Part shown: positions 1-12,331 of the stretch, piece by piece
Layout of the letters: each line of letters opens with the position of its first letter
Position numbering within the stretch: position 1 is the first letter of the stretch
From: Homarus americanus
Taxonomy: Eukaryota; Arthropoda; Malacostraca; Decapoda; Nephropidae
Assembly: GCF_018991925.1 (NCBI RefSeq)
Contig: NW_024722158.1
Span: 9,614,420 to 9,678,419 of the forward strand
Reading direction: 5' to 3'
DNA: 64,000 nucleotides
Notes under the pieces: generated by a model
What the model was told of the DNA's origin: nothing
The model's input: the letters and a program-made list of their open reading frames with translations, nothing else
Database searches by the model: none
Position numbers and translations under genes: made by a program

Positions 1-514
1 TACTAACCTACGTAACCTAATACTGACTACGTAACTAATACTAACCTTACGTGACCTAATACTAACCTTATGTAACCTACTAACCTTACGTAACTAATAC
101 TAACCTTACGTAACCCTATTATAACATACGTAACCTAATACTAACCTTACGTAACCTAATACTAACCTTACGTAACCTATACTAACCTTGACTGTACTAT
201 ACATGTAACCTAATACTAACCTTACGTAATACTAACCTTACGTAACCTAATACTAGCCTTACGTAACCTAATCTAACGATAAATTAACCCAATTTAGTCT
301 AATCTAACCTTAGCTAATAACTATTCTACTATCTCAAATTAAATTAACCAAGTCAAAGCACAACTTAACCGTTACCAATCTAACATTTAACCTAACGTAA
401 CCTAAACTAATTTAACTTAATACTGTATGTACACCCTAACCCCACAACCCCAGGTAGCGTTAGGGTGGTTAATTATCAGGCGAAACGTACTGGGGGTCTA
501 ATCTTCAGGTGATC
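1..514. repeat. CCTAA-rich terminal-inverted-repeat element, copy A (left end outside window)
   Basis: Positions 1-280 are a degenerate 20-21-bp tandem array whose units contain CTAACCTTACGTAACC. Positions 440-514 are a right terminus reading CCAGGTAGCGTTAGGGTGG through to TCTAATCTTCAGGTGATC. That terminus matches the right end of the complete copy at 7960-8577 almost base for base. The left terminus should lie just before the window. The element has no coding capacity. I infer a non-autonomous foldback/MITE-like element whose CCTAA-rich interior has expanded as a satellite. Confidence 0.7.
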
Positions 515-654
515 GGCTTGATTAAAAAAGTTATTTGGAGTTTGAGAATCGCGAGGCCAAGACTGACACGATTCATGATAATTGTCCCAGAATAAAAGTG
601 ACGGTCATTTGGTAACTGTATGCAGGAAGAAGGAAGGTGAAGGGAAGCAAGGAA

Positions 655-685
<31 letters not shown>

Positions 686-902
686 GAAGGAAGGAAGGAA
701 GGAAGGAAGAAGGAAGGAAGGAACAACCATAACTCTCTCTCCTCTATATAGAGAAGCCACCAACACACAAATCAGGCCAGCGCTTACACTCCACCAAGGA
801 AGAACTGATGAATATATTTGGATTTCTCGCAGAGTCAAAATTTAAAAACATGGAAATATTTTTCATATAATTCAAAAACCTCGTTGGTCTTCTAAATATA
901 TA
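515..902. other. Non-coding spacer with (GAAA)n/(GGAA)n purine tract
   Basis: This spacer lies between the element end and the 45-bp array and is repeated at 8578-8975. About 655-724 is a compound purine microsatellite of GAAA then GGAA. The small open frames on both strands come from this tract (poly-KE on one strand, poly-FL on the other) and are not genes. Confidence 0.75.
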
Positions 903-2085
903 CAAATTTTTACCTCGTAATATATGATTCAGGAACACATATTAACTAGCTGACTAAAGACGTAATATATGATTCAGAACACACATTAGCTAGCTGACTA
1001 AAGACGTAATTTATGATTCAGGAACACACATTAACAAGCTGACTAAAGACGTAATATATATTCAGAACACACACTAGCTAGCTGACTAAAGACGTATTAT
1101 GATTCAGGAACACACATTAACTAGCTGACTAAAGACAATTATGATTCAGAACACACACACACATTAACTAGCTGACTAAAGACGTAATATATGATTCAGG
1201 AACACACATTAACTAGTTGACTAAAGACGTAATATATGATTCAGGAACACACATTAACTAGCTGACTAAAGACGTAATATATGATTCAGGAACACACATT
1301 AACTAGCTGACTAAAGACGTAATTTATGATTCAGGAACACACATTAACTAGCTGACTAAAGACGTAATATATGATTCTGGAACAAACATTAACTAGCTGA
1401 CTAAAGACGTAATTTATGATTCAGGAACACACATTAACTAGCTGACTAAAGACGTAATATATGATTCAGGAACAAACATTAACAAGCTGACTAAAGACGT
1501 AATATATGATTCTGGAACAAACATTAACAAGCTGACTAAAGACGTAATATATGATTCTGGAACACACATTAACTAGCTGACTAAAGACGAAATATATTAT
1601 TCAGGAACAAACATTAACAAGCTGACTAAAGACGTAATATATGATTCTGGAACACACATTAACTAGCTGACTAAAGACGAAATATATTATTCAGGAACAA
1701 ACATTAACAAGCTGACTAAAGACGTAATATATGATTCTGGAACACACATTAACTAGCTGACTAAAGACGAAATATATTATTCAGGAACAAACATTAACTA
1801 GCTGACTAAAGACGAAATATATTATTCAGGAACAAACATTAACAAGCTGACTAAAGACGTAATATATGATTCTGGAACACATTAACTAGCTGACTAAAGA
1901 CGTAATATATGATTCAGGAACACACATTAACAAGCTGACTAAAGACGTAATATATGATTCTGGAACACACATTAACAAGCTGACTAAAGACGAAATATAT
2001 TATTCAGGAACAAACATTAACTAGCTGATTAAAGACGTAATTTATGATTCAGGAACACACATTAACTAGCTGACTAAAGACGTCC
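903..2085. repeat. 45-bp satellite array with partial 90-bp higher-order structure, copy A
   Basis: The unit contains ATGATTCAGGAACACACATT followed by AACTAGCTGACTAAAGACGT, period 45 bp, about 26 units. Between roughly 1540 and 1860 two variants alternate: one with TATGATTCTGGAACACAC, one with TATTATTCAGGAACAAAC. This makes a 90-bp higher-order repeat, which is also present in the second array at 8976-10128. Nothing coding is seen. Confidence 0.93.
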
Positions 2086-2287
2086 AAATTATAACTTAAT
2101 AATTTATTGTACAGAGATACGTATTCTTATATCCAGTAACGAAGAGGAAATCAACAGACGAAGGTTTCTTAAATCTCGCCGTAGCTTCATCTCAATAAAA
2201 GATGACAAAATATTCATAAACTATATTATAATTTTTCCCTTGACGAAATTTGGGATCTGGCTCTATTTTTACGTGAGATACTTGTTT
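2086..2287. other. Non-repetitive spacer between arrays, copy A
   Basis: About 200 bp of AT-rich single-copy-like sequence joining the 45-bp and 20-bp arrays. It recurs at 10129-10335 with a few small indels. No ORF or RNA signature is seen. Its value is as an anchor for the 8-kb duplication. Confidence 0.8.
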
Positions 2288-3592
2288 GCTGGTACTGGGT
2301 GGGAGTTATTCACTACTGGTGGATATTCACTACTGTGGGAGTTATTACAACTGGTGAGAGTTATTCACTACTGGTGGGAGTTATTCACTACTGGTGGAGT
2401 TATTCACTATTGGTGGGAGTTATTCACTACTGGTGGGAGTTATTTACAACTGGTGAGAGTTATTCACTACTGGTGGAGTTATTCACTACTGGTGGAGTTA
2501 TTCACTATTGGTGGGAGTTATTCACTACTGTGGGAGTTATTTACAACTGGTGAGAGTTATTCACTACTGGTGGGAGTTATTCACTACTGGTGAGAGTTAT
2601 TCACTACTGGTGAGTTATTTAACTGGTGGAGCATCACTGGTGGAGTTATTCACTACTGGTGGAGTTATTCACTATTGGTGGGAGTTATTCACTACTGGGT
2701 GAGAGTTACCACTACTGGTGGAGCATCACTGCGAGTTATTTACAACTGGGTGAGAGTTATTCACTACTGGTGGGAGTTATTCACTACTGGGGTGAGAGTT
2801 ACTCTACTATTGTGAGAGTTACTCACTACTGGTGGGAGTTATTCATCACTGGGTGGGTTATTTACAACTTGAGAGTTATTCACTACTGGTGGAGTTATTC
2901 ACTACTGGTGGGAGTTATTCACTACTGCGGGGAGTTTTCATTATAGGTGGAGCATTTACAACTGGTGGCAGTTATTCACTACTGGTGGAGCATTCACTAC
3001 TGGATGGGAGTTATTCACTAATTGGGGAGTTATTCATTACTGGTGGAGTTATTCACTACTGGTAGGAGTTATTCACTACTGGGGTGGAGTTATTTACAAC
3101 TGGTGAGAGTTATTCACTACTGGTGGAGTTATTCACTACTGGTGGAGTTATTCACTACTGGGTGGAGTTATTTACAACTGTGAGAGTTATTCACTACTGG
3201 TGGGGAGTTATTCACTACTGGGTGGGAGTTATTTACAACTGGTGAGAGTTATTCACTACTGGTGGGAGTTATTCACTACTGGTGGAGTTATTCACTACTG
3301 GGTGGGAGTTATTTACAACTGTGAGAGTTATTCCACTACTGGTGGAGTTATTCACTACTGGTAGGAGTTATTCACTACTGGGTGGGAGTTATTCATTATA
3401 GGTGGGAGTTATTTATAACTGGTGGCAGTTATTCAATACAGGCAGTTATTCACGACTGATGGGAGTTATTCACTACTGGGTGGGAGTTATTCATTACTGG
3501 TGGAAGTTTTCACTACTGGTGGGAGTTATTCAATTACTGGTGGGAGTTATTCACTACTGGGTGGGAGTTATTCACTATTGGTGGGAGTTACC
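2288..3592. repeat. 20-bp satellite array, copy A
   Basis: Tandem units of GTTATTCACTACTGGTGGGA with many one-base insertions or deletions and variants such as ATTTACAACTGGTGAGA. The array is open in several frames because the unit lacks stops, giving repetitive pseudo-peptides that should not be called as proteins. It breaks down into unique sequence just before the assembly gap. Confidence 0.93.
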
Positions 3593-3626
3593 ACAGCAAT
3601 ACGTAACTGAACGAAGTACAATTGAT

Positions 3627-3726
3627 NNNNNNNNNNNNNNNNNNNNNNNNNNNNNNNNNNNNNNNNNNNNNNNNNNNNNNNNNNNNNNNNNNNNNNNNNN
3701 NNNNNNNNNNNNNNNNNNNNNNNNNN
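3627..3726. other. Assembly gap (100 N)
   Basis: Exactly 100 N, a common placeholder for a gap of unknown length. It separates the 20-bp array from a different 32-bp array, so sequence is missing and the order across the join rests on scaffolding only. Confidence 0.99.
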
Positions 3727-6040
3727 CTAGTCACACTTCTGCCACCATCTTACCACACTAGTCACACTTCTGCCACCATCTTACCACCACTAGTCACACT
3801 TCTGCCACCATCTTACCACCACTAGTCACTTCTGCCACCATCACACCACCATTAGCCACACTTCTGCCACCATCTTATCACCATTAGAGACACTTCTGCC
3901 ACCATCTTACCACCTAGTCACACTTCTGCACCATCTTACACCACTAGTCACACTTCCCACCATCTTACCACCACTAGTCACACTTCTGCCACAATCTTAC
4001 CACCATAGTCACACTTCTGCCACCATCTTACCACCACTAGTCACACTTCTGCCACCATCTTACCACCACTAGTCACACTTCTGCCACCATCTTACCACCA
4101 CTAGTCACACTTCTGCCACCATCTTACCACCATAGTCACACTTCTGCCACCATCTTATCACCATTAGTCACACTTCTGCCACCATCTTACCACCACTAGT
4201 CACACTTCTGCCACCATCTTACCACCACTAGTCACCTTCTGCCACCATCTTACCACCATTAGAACACTTCTGCCACCATCACCACTAGTCACACTTCTGC
4301 CACCATCACCACCACTAGTCACACTTCTGCCACCATCTTACCACCACTAGTCACACTTCTGCACCATCTTACCACCACTAGTCACACTTCTGCCACCATT
4401 TACCACTACTAGAGACACTTCTGCCACCATCTTACCACCACTAGTCACCACTCTGCCACCATCTTACCACCACTAGTCACACTTCTGCCACCATCTTACC
4501 ACCACTAGTCACACTTCTGCCACCATCTTACCACCACTAGTCACACTTCTGCCACCATCTTACCACCACTAGTCACACTTCTTCCACCATCTTACCACCA
4601 CTAGTCACACTTCTGCCACCATCTTATCACCATTAGAACACTTCTGCCACCATCTTACCACCACTAGTCAGCACTTCTGCCACCATCTTGCAACCACTAG
4701 TCACACTTCTGCCACCATCATACCACTAGTCACACTTCTGCCACCATCTTACCATTAGTCACACTTCTGCCACCATCTTATCACCACTAGAGACATTTCT
4801 GCCATCATCTTACCACCACTAGTCACACTTCTGCCACCATCTTACCACCACTAGTCACACTTGCCACCATCTTACCAACTAGTCACACTTCTGCCACCAT
4901 CTTACCACCACTAGTCACACTTCTGCCCATCTTACCACCACTAGTCACACTTCTGCCACCATCTTATCACCATTAGAGACACTTCTGCCACCATCTTACC
5001 ACCACAGTCACACTTATGCACCATCTTACCACCATAGTCACACTTCTGCCACCATCTTACCACCACTAGTCACACTTCTGCCAAAATCTTACCACCACTA
5101 GTCACACTTCTGCCACCATCTTACACCACTAGTCACACTTCTGCCACCATCCACCACACTAGTCACACTTCTGCCATCTTACCACCACTAGTGACACTTC
5201 TGCCACCATCTTACTACCACTGATCACTTCTGCCACCATCTTACCACCACTAGTCACACTTCTGCCACCATCTTGCCACCACTAGTCACACTTCTGCCAC
5301 CATCTTACCATCACTAGTACCTTCTGCCAACATCATACCACCACTAGTCACACTTCTGCCACCATGTTACCACCACTAGTCACACTTCTGCCACCATCTT
5401 ATCACCATTAGAGACACTTCTGCCACCATCTTACCACCACTAGTCACACTCCTGCTACCATCTTACCACCACTAGTCACACTTCTGCCACCATCTTTCCA
5501 CCACTAGTCACACTTCTGCAACATCTTTACCACCACTAGTACACATCTGCCACCATCTTACCACCCTAGTCACACTTCTGCCACCATCTTACCACCACTA
5601 GTCACTTCTGCCACCATCTTACCACTAGTCACACTTCTGCCACCATCTTACTCACCATTAGAACACTTCTGCCACCATCTTACCACCACTAGTCACACTT
5701 CTGCCACCATCTTACCACTAGTCACATCTGCCACCATCTTACCACCATTAGTCACACTTCTGCCACCATCTTACCACCACTAGAACACTTCTGCCACCAT
5801 CTTACACCACTAGTCACACTTCTGCCACCATCTTACCACCACTAGTACACTTCTGCAACATCATACCACCACTAGTCACACTTCTGCCACCATCTTACCA
5901 CCTAGTACACTTCTGCCACCATCTTACCACCACTAGTCACACTTCTGCCACCGCTAGTCACTTCTGCCACCATCTTACCACCACTAGTCACGCTTTTGCC
6001 CTACTAGTCACACTTTTGCCACCATCTTACCACCATTAGT
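3727..6040. repeat. 32-bp satellite array
   Basis: About 72 units of 32 bp containing CTAGTCACACTTCTGCCACC and then ATCTTACCACCA. SpeI-like ACTAGT recurs once per unit. Divergence is mostly short deletions rather than substitutions, as expected from replication slippage or uncorrected long reads. No gene is present. Confidence 0.93.
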
Positions 6041-6103
6041 GACACCGTTGCGGCTCACTACTGTACGTCCCATCTTGTTCTTACATATAAGACATCATAG
6101 TGT

Positions 6104-6838
6104 TTGTTCCTATTAAGACGCATTAGTCTCTGTTCCTACTCCCTTAAGAGGCATCCTACTCCTTGTTCCTTCTCCCTTAAGAGGCATCCTACTCCTTGTT
6201 CCTGCTCCCTTAAGAGGCATCCTACACCTTGTTCCTACTCCCTTAAGAGGCATCCTACTCCTTGTTCCTACTCCCTTAAGAGGCATCCTACTCTGTTCCC
6301 TCTCCTCAAGCATCCTACTCCTTGTTCCTGCTCCTTAAGAGGCATCCTACACCTTGTTCCTACTCCCTTAAGAGGCATCCTACTCCTTGTTCCTACTCCC
6401 TTAGAGGCATCCTACTCCTTGTTCCTACTCCCTCAAGCATCCTACTCCTTGTTCCTGCTCCTTAGAGGCATCCTACACCTTGTTCCTACTCCCTAAGAGA
6501 TCCTACTCCTTGTTACTCATGGAGCATCCTACTCCTTGTTCCTACTCCCTTAAGGCATCCTACTTCTTATTCCTACTCCCTCAAGAACTATCCTACTCCT
6601 TGTTCGTACTCCCAAGAGGCATCCTACTCCTTGTTCCTACTCATAGAGGCATCCTACTCTTATTCTACTCCTTAGAGGCATCCCACCTTATTCCTACTCC
6701 TCAAGAACCATCCTACTCCTTGTTCGTACTCCCCAAGAGGCATTCTACTCCTTGTTCCTACTCCCTTAAGAGGCATCCTACTCCTCCTTCCTACTCCCTT
6801 AAAAATCTCCTTACTCTTTGTTCTTACTTCCTCAAAAG
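6104..6838. repeat. 33-bp satellite array
   Basis: Units of 33 bp containing CTTGTTCCTACTCCCTTAAG followed by AGGCATCCTACTC. Because 33 is divisible by three, one plus-strand frame stays open and reads as an 11-residue repeat (SLKRHPTPCSY). Frame breaks inside the array and the absence of any flanking coding signal argue it is not a protein. Units shorten and degrade toward the right end. Confidence 0.9.
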
Positions 6839-6839
6839 G

Positions 6840-6840
<1 letters not shown>

Positions 6841-6883
<43 letters not shown>
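6841..6883. repeat. (CT)n microsatellite
   Basis: Uninterrupted CT dinucleotide run directly following the degraded 33-bp units. Confidence 0.97.
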
Positions 6884-6888
<5 letters not shown>

Positions 6889-6979
6889 CTTACTGCTTCT
6901 TGCCTCCTCTTTATATTTATCTCTTTAGGATTCTTACATTATTGCTGGATTCTCTTCCCTTTGTATTACACGTTAAAAA

Positions 6980-6993
6980 GATAATAATAATAC

Positions 6994-7069
<76 letters not shown>

Positions 7070-7070
7070 T
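6980..7070. repeat. (AAT)n microsatellite
   Basis: Near-perfect ATA/AAT trinucleotide run of about 90 bp. Confidence 0.97.
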
Positions 7071-7359
7071 CTTAATGACATACAATAATTAACACTTTAT
7101 ATTTTTGATAATTAGGCTCATATACCATTGGCTCCCAGAGTATAATGACCATGCCAGTATAAACCTAGATTAAACCTATTTCTTTCCTAATCATCAAATA
7201 AGACCTTCCATAAGCCTCTACAGTACAAATACATTAATAAACCTTTGTGTGTGTGTGTGTAGTTTGTGTGTGAATTATATATGCGACTGTTAGGATAATA
7301 ATGACTGAAAGCTTAAAAATAATGTTTGGAAATTTTTACAGCGTGCTATTGGTCTTCCA
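7071..7359. other. Unique AT-rich spacer
   Basis: No gene or RNA signal is seen. It includes a short (GT)n run at about 7243-7260. Confidence 0.6.
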
Positions 7360-7880
7360 TATTGTAGGTTTTGCTAACTAGGTCAAATGTTTAGGTTAGG
7401 TTGACCTTCCCTACTGTGGGTTTTGCTAAAGGGTCAAATGTTTAGGTTAGGTTAGGTTAGGTTGACCTTCCCTACTGTGGGTTTTGCTAAAGGGTCAAAT
7501 GTTTAGGATTAGGTTAGGTTAGGTTGACCTACCCTACTGTGGGTTTGCTAAGGGTTCAAATGTTGAGGTTGGTTAGGTTAGGTTGAACCTTCCTACTGTG
7601 GGTTTTGCTAAAGGGTCAAATGTTTAGGTAGGGTTGGGTTAGGTTGACCTTCCCTACTGTGGGTTTTGCTAAGGGTTCAAATGTTGAGGGTTAGGTGAGT
7701 TAGGTTGACCTTCTACGTGGGTTCTGCTAAAGGGTCAAATGTTTAGGATGGGTTGGGATTGGGTTGACCTTTCTCTTCTGGCTTTTGCTAAGGGGTCAAA
7801 TGTTTAGGTTAGGTTAGGTTAGGTTGACTTTCCCTACTGTGGGTTTTGCTAAGGAGGCCAAATGTTTAGGTCATAGGTCA
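7360..7880. repeat. About 61-bp array carrying TTAGG-type blocks
   Basis: Eight units with period 61-62 bp. Each contains GTCAAATGTTTAGGTTAGG, GTTGACCT and CCCTACTGTGGGTTTTGCTA. Every unit holds one to four GGTTA pentamers, equal to the arthropod telomere unit. Unit ends are conserved while the number of pentamers varies, so the pentamer block expands independently within the larger unit. Confidence 0.9.
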
Positions 7881-7959
7881 AATTTGTGTTTCCTGTAGTG
7901 AATTGTAAATTAATATTGTTTTATCTCCGACTACATAATATATTTAATAAAGCCAGAGG

Positions 7960-8577
7960 GATCACCTTTAGATTAACCCTCAGCTTTATTTCACATTAAG
8001 ATTAAACATCGTAACGCTAATCTAACTTAACCTACTTGCCAAATTTAATCTAATCTATTTGAAACAAAACCTAGCCTAACCTAATACTAACCTTACGTAA
8101 CCTAATACTGACCTTACGTAACCTAATGCCTAACCTTACGTAACCTAATACTAACCTTACGTAACCTAATACTAACCTTACGTAACCTAATACTAACCTT
8201 ACGTAACCTAATACTCTAGCCTTACGTAACTAATATAACCTTTACGTAACCCAATACTAATACGTAACCTAATACTAACCTTACGTTGACCTAATACTAG
8301 CCTTTACGTAACCTAATCTAACGATAAATTAACTTGGTAGTCTAATCTAACCTTAGCAAATATTAACTTATCTCACCTAATCTCAAATTAAATTAACCAA
8401 GTCAAACCTACTTTAACTAACGTACCAAATCTAACCTAACTGTACCTAATTTAACCGAATGTAACCTAAACTAATTTAATATTCACATACCTAAGCTCCC
8501 CCACCCCCACCCCAGGTAGCGTTAGGGTGGTTAATTATCAGGCAGAAACGTACTGGGGGTCTAATCTTCAGGTGATC
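7960..8577. mobile_element. CCTAA-rich terminal-inverted-repeat element, copy B (complete)
   Basis: The left end begins GATCACCTTTAGATTA and continues through CAGCTTTATTTCACATTAAG to GTAACGCTAA. The reverse complement of the right end begins GATCACCTGAAGATTAG, continues CCCCCAGTACGTTTC, and reaches CCCTAACGCTA. These form imperfect terminal inverted repeats of about 60 bp. Between them lies a 20-bp tandem array of CTAACCTTACG-type units (about 8085-8330) and CCTAA-rich sequence. There is no ORF, so it is non-autonomous. No clear target duplication is seen at the ends. A foldback element or MITE is the best description; family unknown. Confidence 0.72.
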
Positions 8578-8975
8578 CGGCAGTTAAAAGTTATTTTGGG
8601 GTTTGAATTCATGAGGCCAAAACTGACACGATTCATGATAATTGTCCCAGAATAAAAGTGATTACGGTTATTTTGTGGCTTTGTATGCAGGAAGAAGGAA
8701 GGTAGGAAAGGAAGCAAGGAAAAAGAAAGAAAGAAAGAAAGAAAGAAAAGAAGGAAGGAAGGAAGGAAGGAAGGAAGGAACAACTATAACTCCTCTCCTC
8801 TATATAGAGAAGCCACCAACTTACACAAATCAGGCCAGCGCTTACACTCCACCAAGGAAGAACTGATGGAGTATATTTGAGATTTCTCGCAGAGTCAAAA
8901 TATATAAAAACATAAATATTTTTTCATATAATTCAAAACCTTCGTTGGTCTTCTCAAAATATATATACACTTTAC
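8578..8975. other. Non-coding spacer with purine tract, copy B
   Basis: Repeat of 515-902, including the GAAA/GGAA run (about 8723-8779) and the flanking sequence ending in TTACCTCGTAATATATGATT. Confidence 0.75.
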
Positions 8976-10128
8976 CTCGTAATATATGATTCAGGAACAC
9001 ACATTAACTAGCAGACTAGTGCACGTATATGATTCAGGAACACATTAGCTAGCTGACTAAAGGGCGTAATATATGATTCCAGGACACACATTAACTAGCG
9101 ATAAGACTAATGTTATAATTCAGGAACACACACTAACTAGCTGACTAAGACTAATTTTATGATTCAGGAACACACATTAACTAGCTGACTAAAGACGTAA
9201 TTTATGATTCAGGAACACACATTAACTAGCTGACTAAAAGACGTAATATATGATTCTGGAACACACATTAACTAGCTGACTAAAGACGTAATATATGATT
9301 CAGGACACACATTAACTAGCTGACTAAAGACGTAATATATGATTCAGGAACACACATTAACTAGCTGACTAAAGACGTAATTTGAATTCAGGAACACAAT
9401 TAACTAGCTGACTAAAGACGTAATATATTGATTCTGGAACAAACATTAACTAGCTGACTAAAGACGTAATTTATGATTCAGGAACACATTAACTAATGAC
9501 TAAAGACGTAATATATGATTCAGGAACAAACATTAACAAGCTGACTAAAGGCGTAATATATGATTCTGGAACAAACATTACCTGGCTGACTAAAGACGTA
9601 ATATGATTCTGGAACACACATTAACTAGCTGACTAAAGCGAAATATATTATTCAGAACAAACATTAACATGTGACTAAAGACGAATATATGATTCTGGAA
9701 CACACATTAACTAGCTGATAAAGACGAAATATATTATTCAGGAACAAACATTAACAAGTTGACTAAAGACGTAATATGTGATTCTGGAACACACATTAAC
9801 TAGCTGACTAAAGACGAAATATATTATTCAGGAACAAACATTAACTAGTGACTAAAGCGAAATATATTATTCAGGAACAAACATTCAAACTGACTAAAGA
9901 CAGTTAATATATGATTCTGAACACACATTAACTATTTGACAAGAAGTATTATTAGTTCAGGAACACACATTAACAAGCTGACTAAAGACGTAATATATGG
10001 ATTCTGGAACACACATTAACAAGCTGACTAAAGACGAAATATATTATTCAGGAACAAACATTAACTAGCTGACTAAAGACGTAATTTATGATTCAGGAAC
10101 ACACATTAACTTAATGACTAAAGACGTC
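8976..10128. repeat. 45-bp satellite array, copy B
   Basis: Same 45-bp unit and same internal order of variants as 903-2085, including the alternating 90-bp higher-order section. It carries noticeably more single-base deletions than copy A. The order of variants shows it arose by duplicating the whole array, not by independent amplification. Confidence 0.93.
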
Positions 10129-10335
10129 CAAATTATAACTTAATAATTTGTTGTACAGAGATACGTATTCTTATATCCAGTAACGAGGAAATCAACAGCG
10201 AAGGTTTCTTAAATCTCGCCGTAGCTTCATCTCAATAAAAGATGACAAAAATACATTATTCATAAACTATATTATAATTTTCCCCTTGACGAAATTTGGG
10301 ATTCGCTCTATTTTTACGTGAGATACTTGTTTGCT
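10129..10335. other. Non-repetitive spacer between arrays, copy B
   Basis: Near-identical to 2086-2287, differing by a few small indels. Confidence 0.8.
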
Positions 10336-12318
10336 GGTACTGGGTGGGAGTTATTCACTACTGGTGGGAGTTATTCACTACTGGGTGGGAGTTATTTACA
10401 ACTGGTGAGAGTTATTCACTACTGGTGGGAGTTATTCACTACTGGTGGGAGTTATTCACTATTGGTGGGAGTTATTCACTACTGGTGGGAGTTATTTAAC
10501 TGGTGAGATTTATTCTGGTGGGTTCACTACTGGTGGAGTTATTCACTATTGGTGGGAGTTATTCACTACTGGTGGGAGTTATTTACAACTGGTGAGTTAT
10601 TCACTACTGGTGGGAGTTATTCACTACTGGTGAGTTATTCACTACTGGTGGGAGTTATTTAACTGGTGAGGTTATTCACTACTGGTGGAGTTATTCACTA
10701 CTGGTGGGGTTATTCACTATTGGTGGGGAGTTATTCACTACTGGGTGAGGTTACTCACTACTGGTGGGAGTTATTCACTACTGGGTGGGAGTTATTTAAC
10801 TGGTGAGTTATTCACTACTGGTGGGAGTTATTCACTACTGGGTGAGATTACTCACTACTGGGTGAGGTTACTCACTACTGGTGGGAGTTATTCACTACTG
10901 GGTGGGAATTACAACTGGTGAGAGTTATTCACTACTGGTGGGAGTTATTCACTACTGGTGGGGTTATTCACTACTGGGTGGGGTTATTCATTATAGGTGG
11001 AGTTATTTACAACTGGTGGCAGTTATTCACTATTGGTGGCAGTTATTCACGACTGGATGGGAGTTATTCACTACTGGTGGGGTTATTCATTACTGGTGGG
11101 AGTTATTCACTACTGGTAGGAGTTATTCACTACTGGGTGGGAGTTATTTACAACTGGTGAGAGTTATTCACTACTGGTGGGAGTTATTCACTACTGGTGG
11201 GGTTATTCACTACTGGTGGGGAGTTATTTACAACTGGTGAGGTTATTCACTACTGGTGGGAGTTATTCACTACTGGGTGGGGAGTTATTTCAACTGGTGA
11301 GATTATTCACTACTGGTGGGAGTTATTCACTACTGGTGGGAGTTATTCACTACTGGGTGGGAGTTATTTACAACTGGTGAGGTTATTCACTACTGGTGGG
11401 GTTATTCACTACTGGTAGGAGTTATTCACTACTGGTGGGAGTTATTCATTATAGGTGGGAGTTATTTACAACTGGTGGCAGTTATTCACTATTGGTGGCG
11501 GTTATTCACGACTGGATGGGAGTTATTCACTACTGGTGGGAGTTATTCATTACTGGTGGGTTTCACTACTGGTGGGTTATTCACTACTGGTGGGAGTTAT
11601 TCACTACTGGGTGGGAGTTATTCACTATTGGTGGAGTTACTCACTACTGGTGGGGTTTTCACTACTGGTGGGGAGTTATTATTCACTACTAGGTGGGGTT
11701 ATTCACTACTGGGTGGGAGTTATTCATACTGGTGGGAGTTTTCACTACTGGTGGGGTTATTCATTCTGGTGAAGCTATTCACTACTGGTGGGGATTATTC
11801 TACTGGTGGGAGTTATTCTGCTGGTGGGAGTTATTCACTACTGGGTGGGGAGTTATTCATACTGGTGGGGAATTTTCACTACTGGTGGTTATTCACTACT
11901 GGGTGAGGTTATTAAACTGGTGGGAGTTATTCACTACTGGTGGGAGTTATTCACTACTAGTGGGGTTATTCAACAGTGGAGTTACTCACTGTTTTCTACT
12001 GGTGAGGTTATTCACTACTGGTGGAGTTATTCACTACTGGGTGAGGTTATTCATTGCTGGTGAGTTTTCACTACTGGTGGGAGTTATTCACTACTGGGTG
12101 GGAGTTATTCATTATTGGTGGGGTTATTCACTACTGGTGGGGTTATTCACTACTGGGTAGAGTTATTCACTACTGGTGGGAGTTATTCACTATTGGTGGG
12201 AGTTATTCACTACTGGTGGGAGTTATTCACTATTGGTGGGAGTTATTCACTACTGGTGAGAGTTATTCACTACTGCGTGGGAGTTATTCACTACTGGTGG
12301 GAGTTATTCACTATTGGT
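10336..12318. repeat. 20-bp satellite array, copy B
   Basis: Units of GTTATTCACTACTGGTGGGA with the same variants as copy A but about 2 kb long. Open frames across it are stop-free satellite, not genes. It ends abruptly in unique DNA at about 12320. Confidence 0.93.
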
Positions 12319-12331
12319 GTAATATAATCAT

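Noticed and set aside
903..2085. CRISPR-like array
   Set aside because: Repeats are directly contiguous with no unique spacers, in a eukaryotic context. The same applies to every array in the window.
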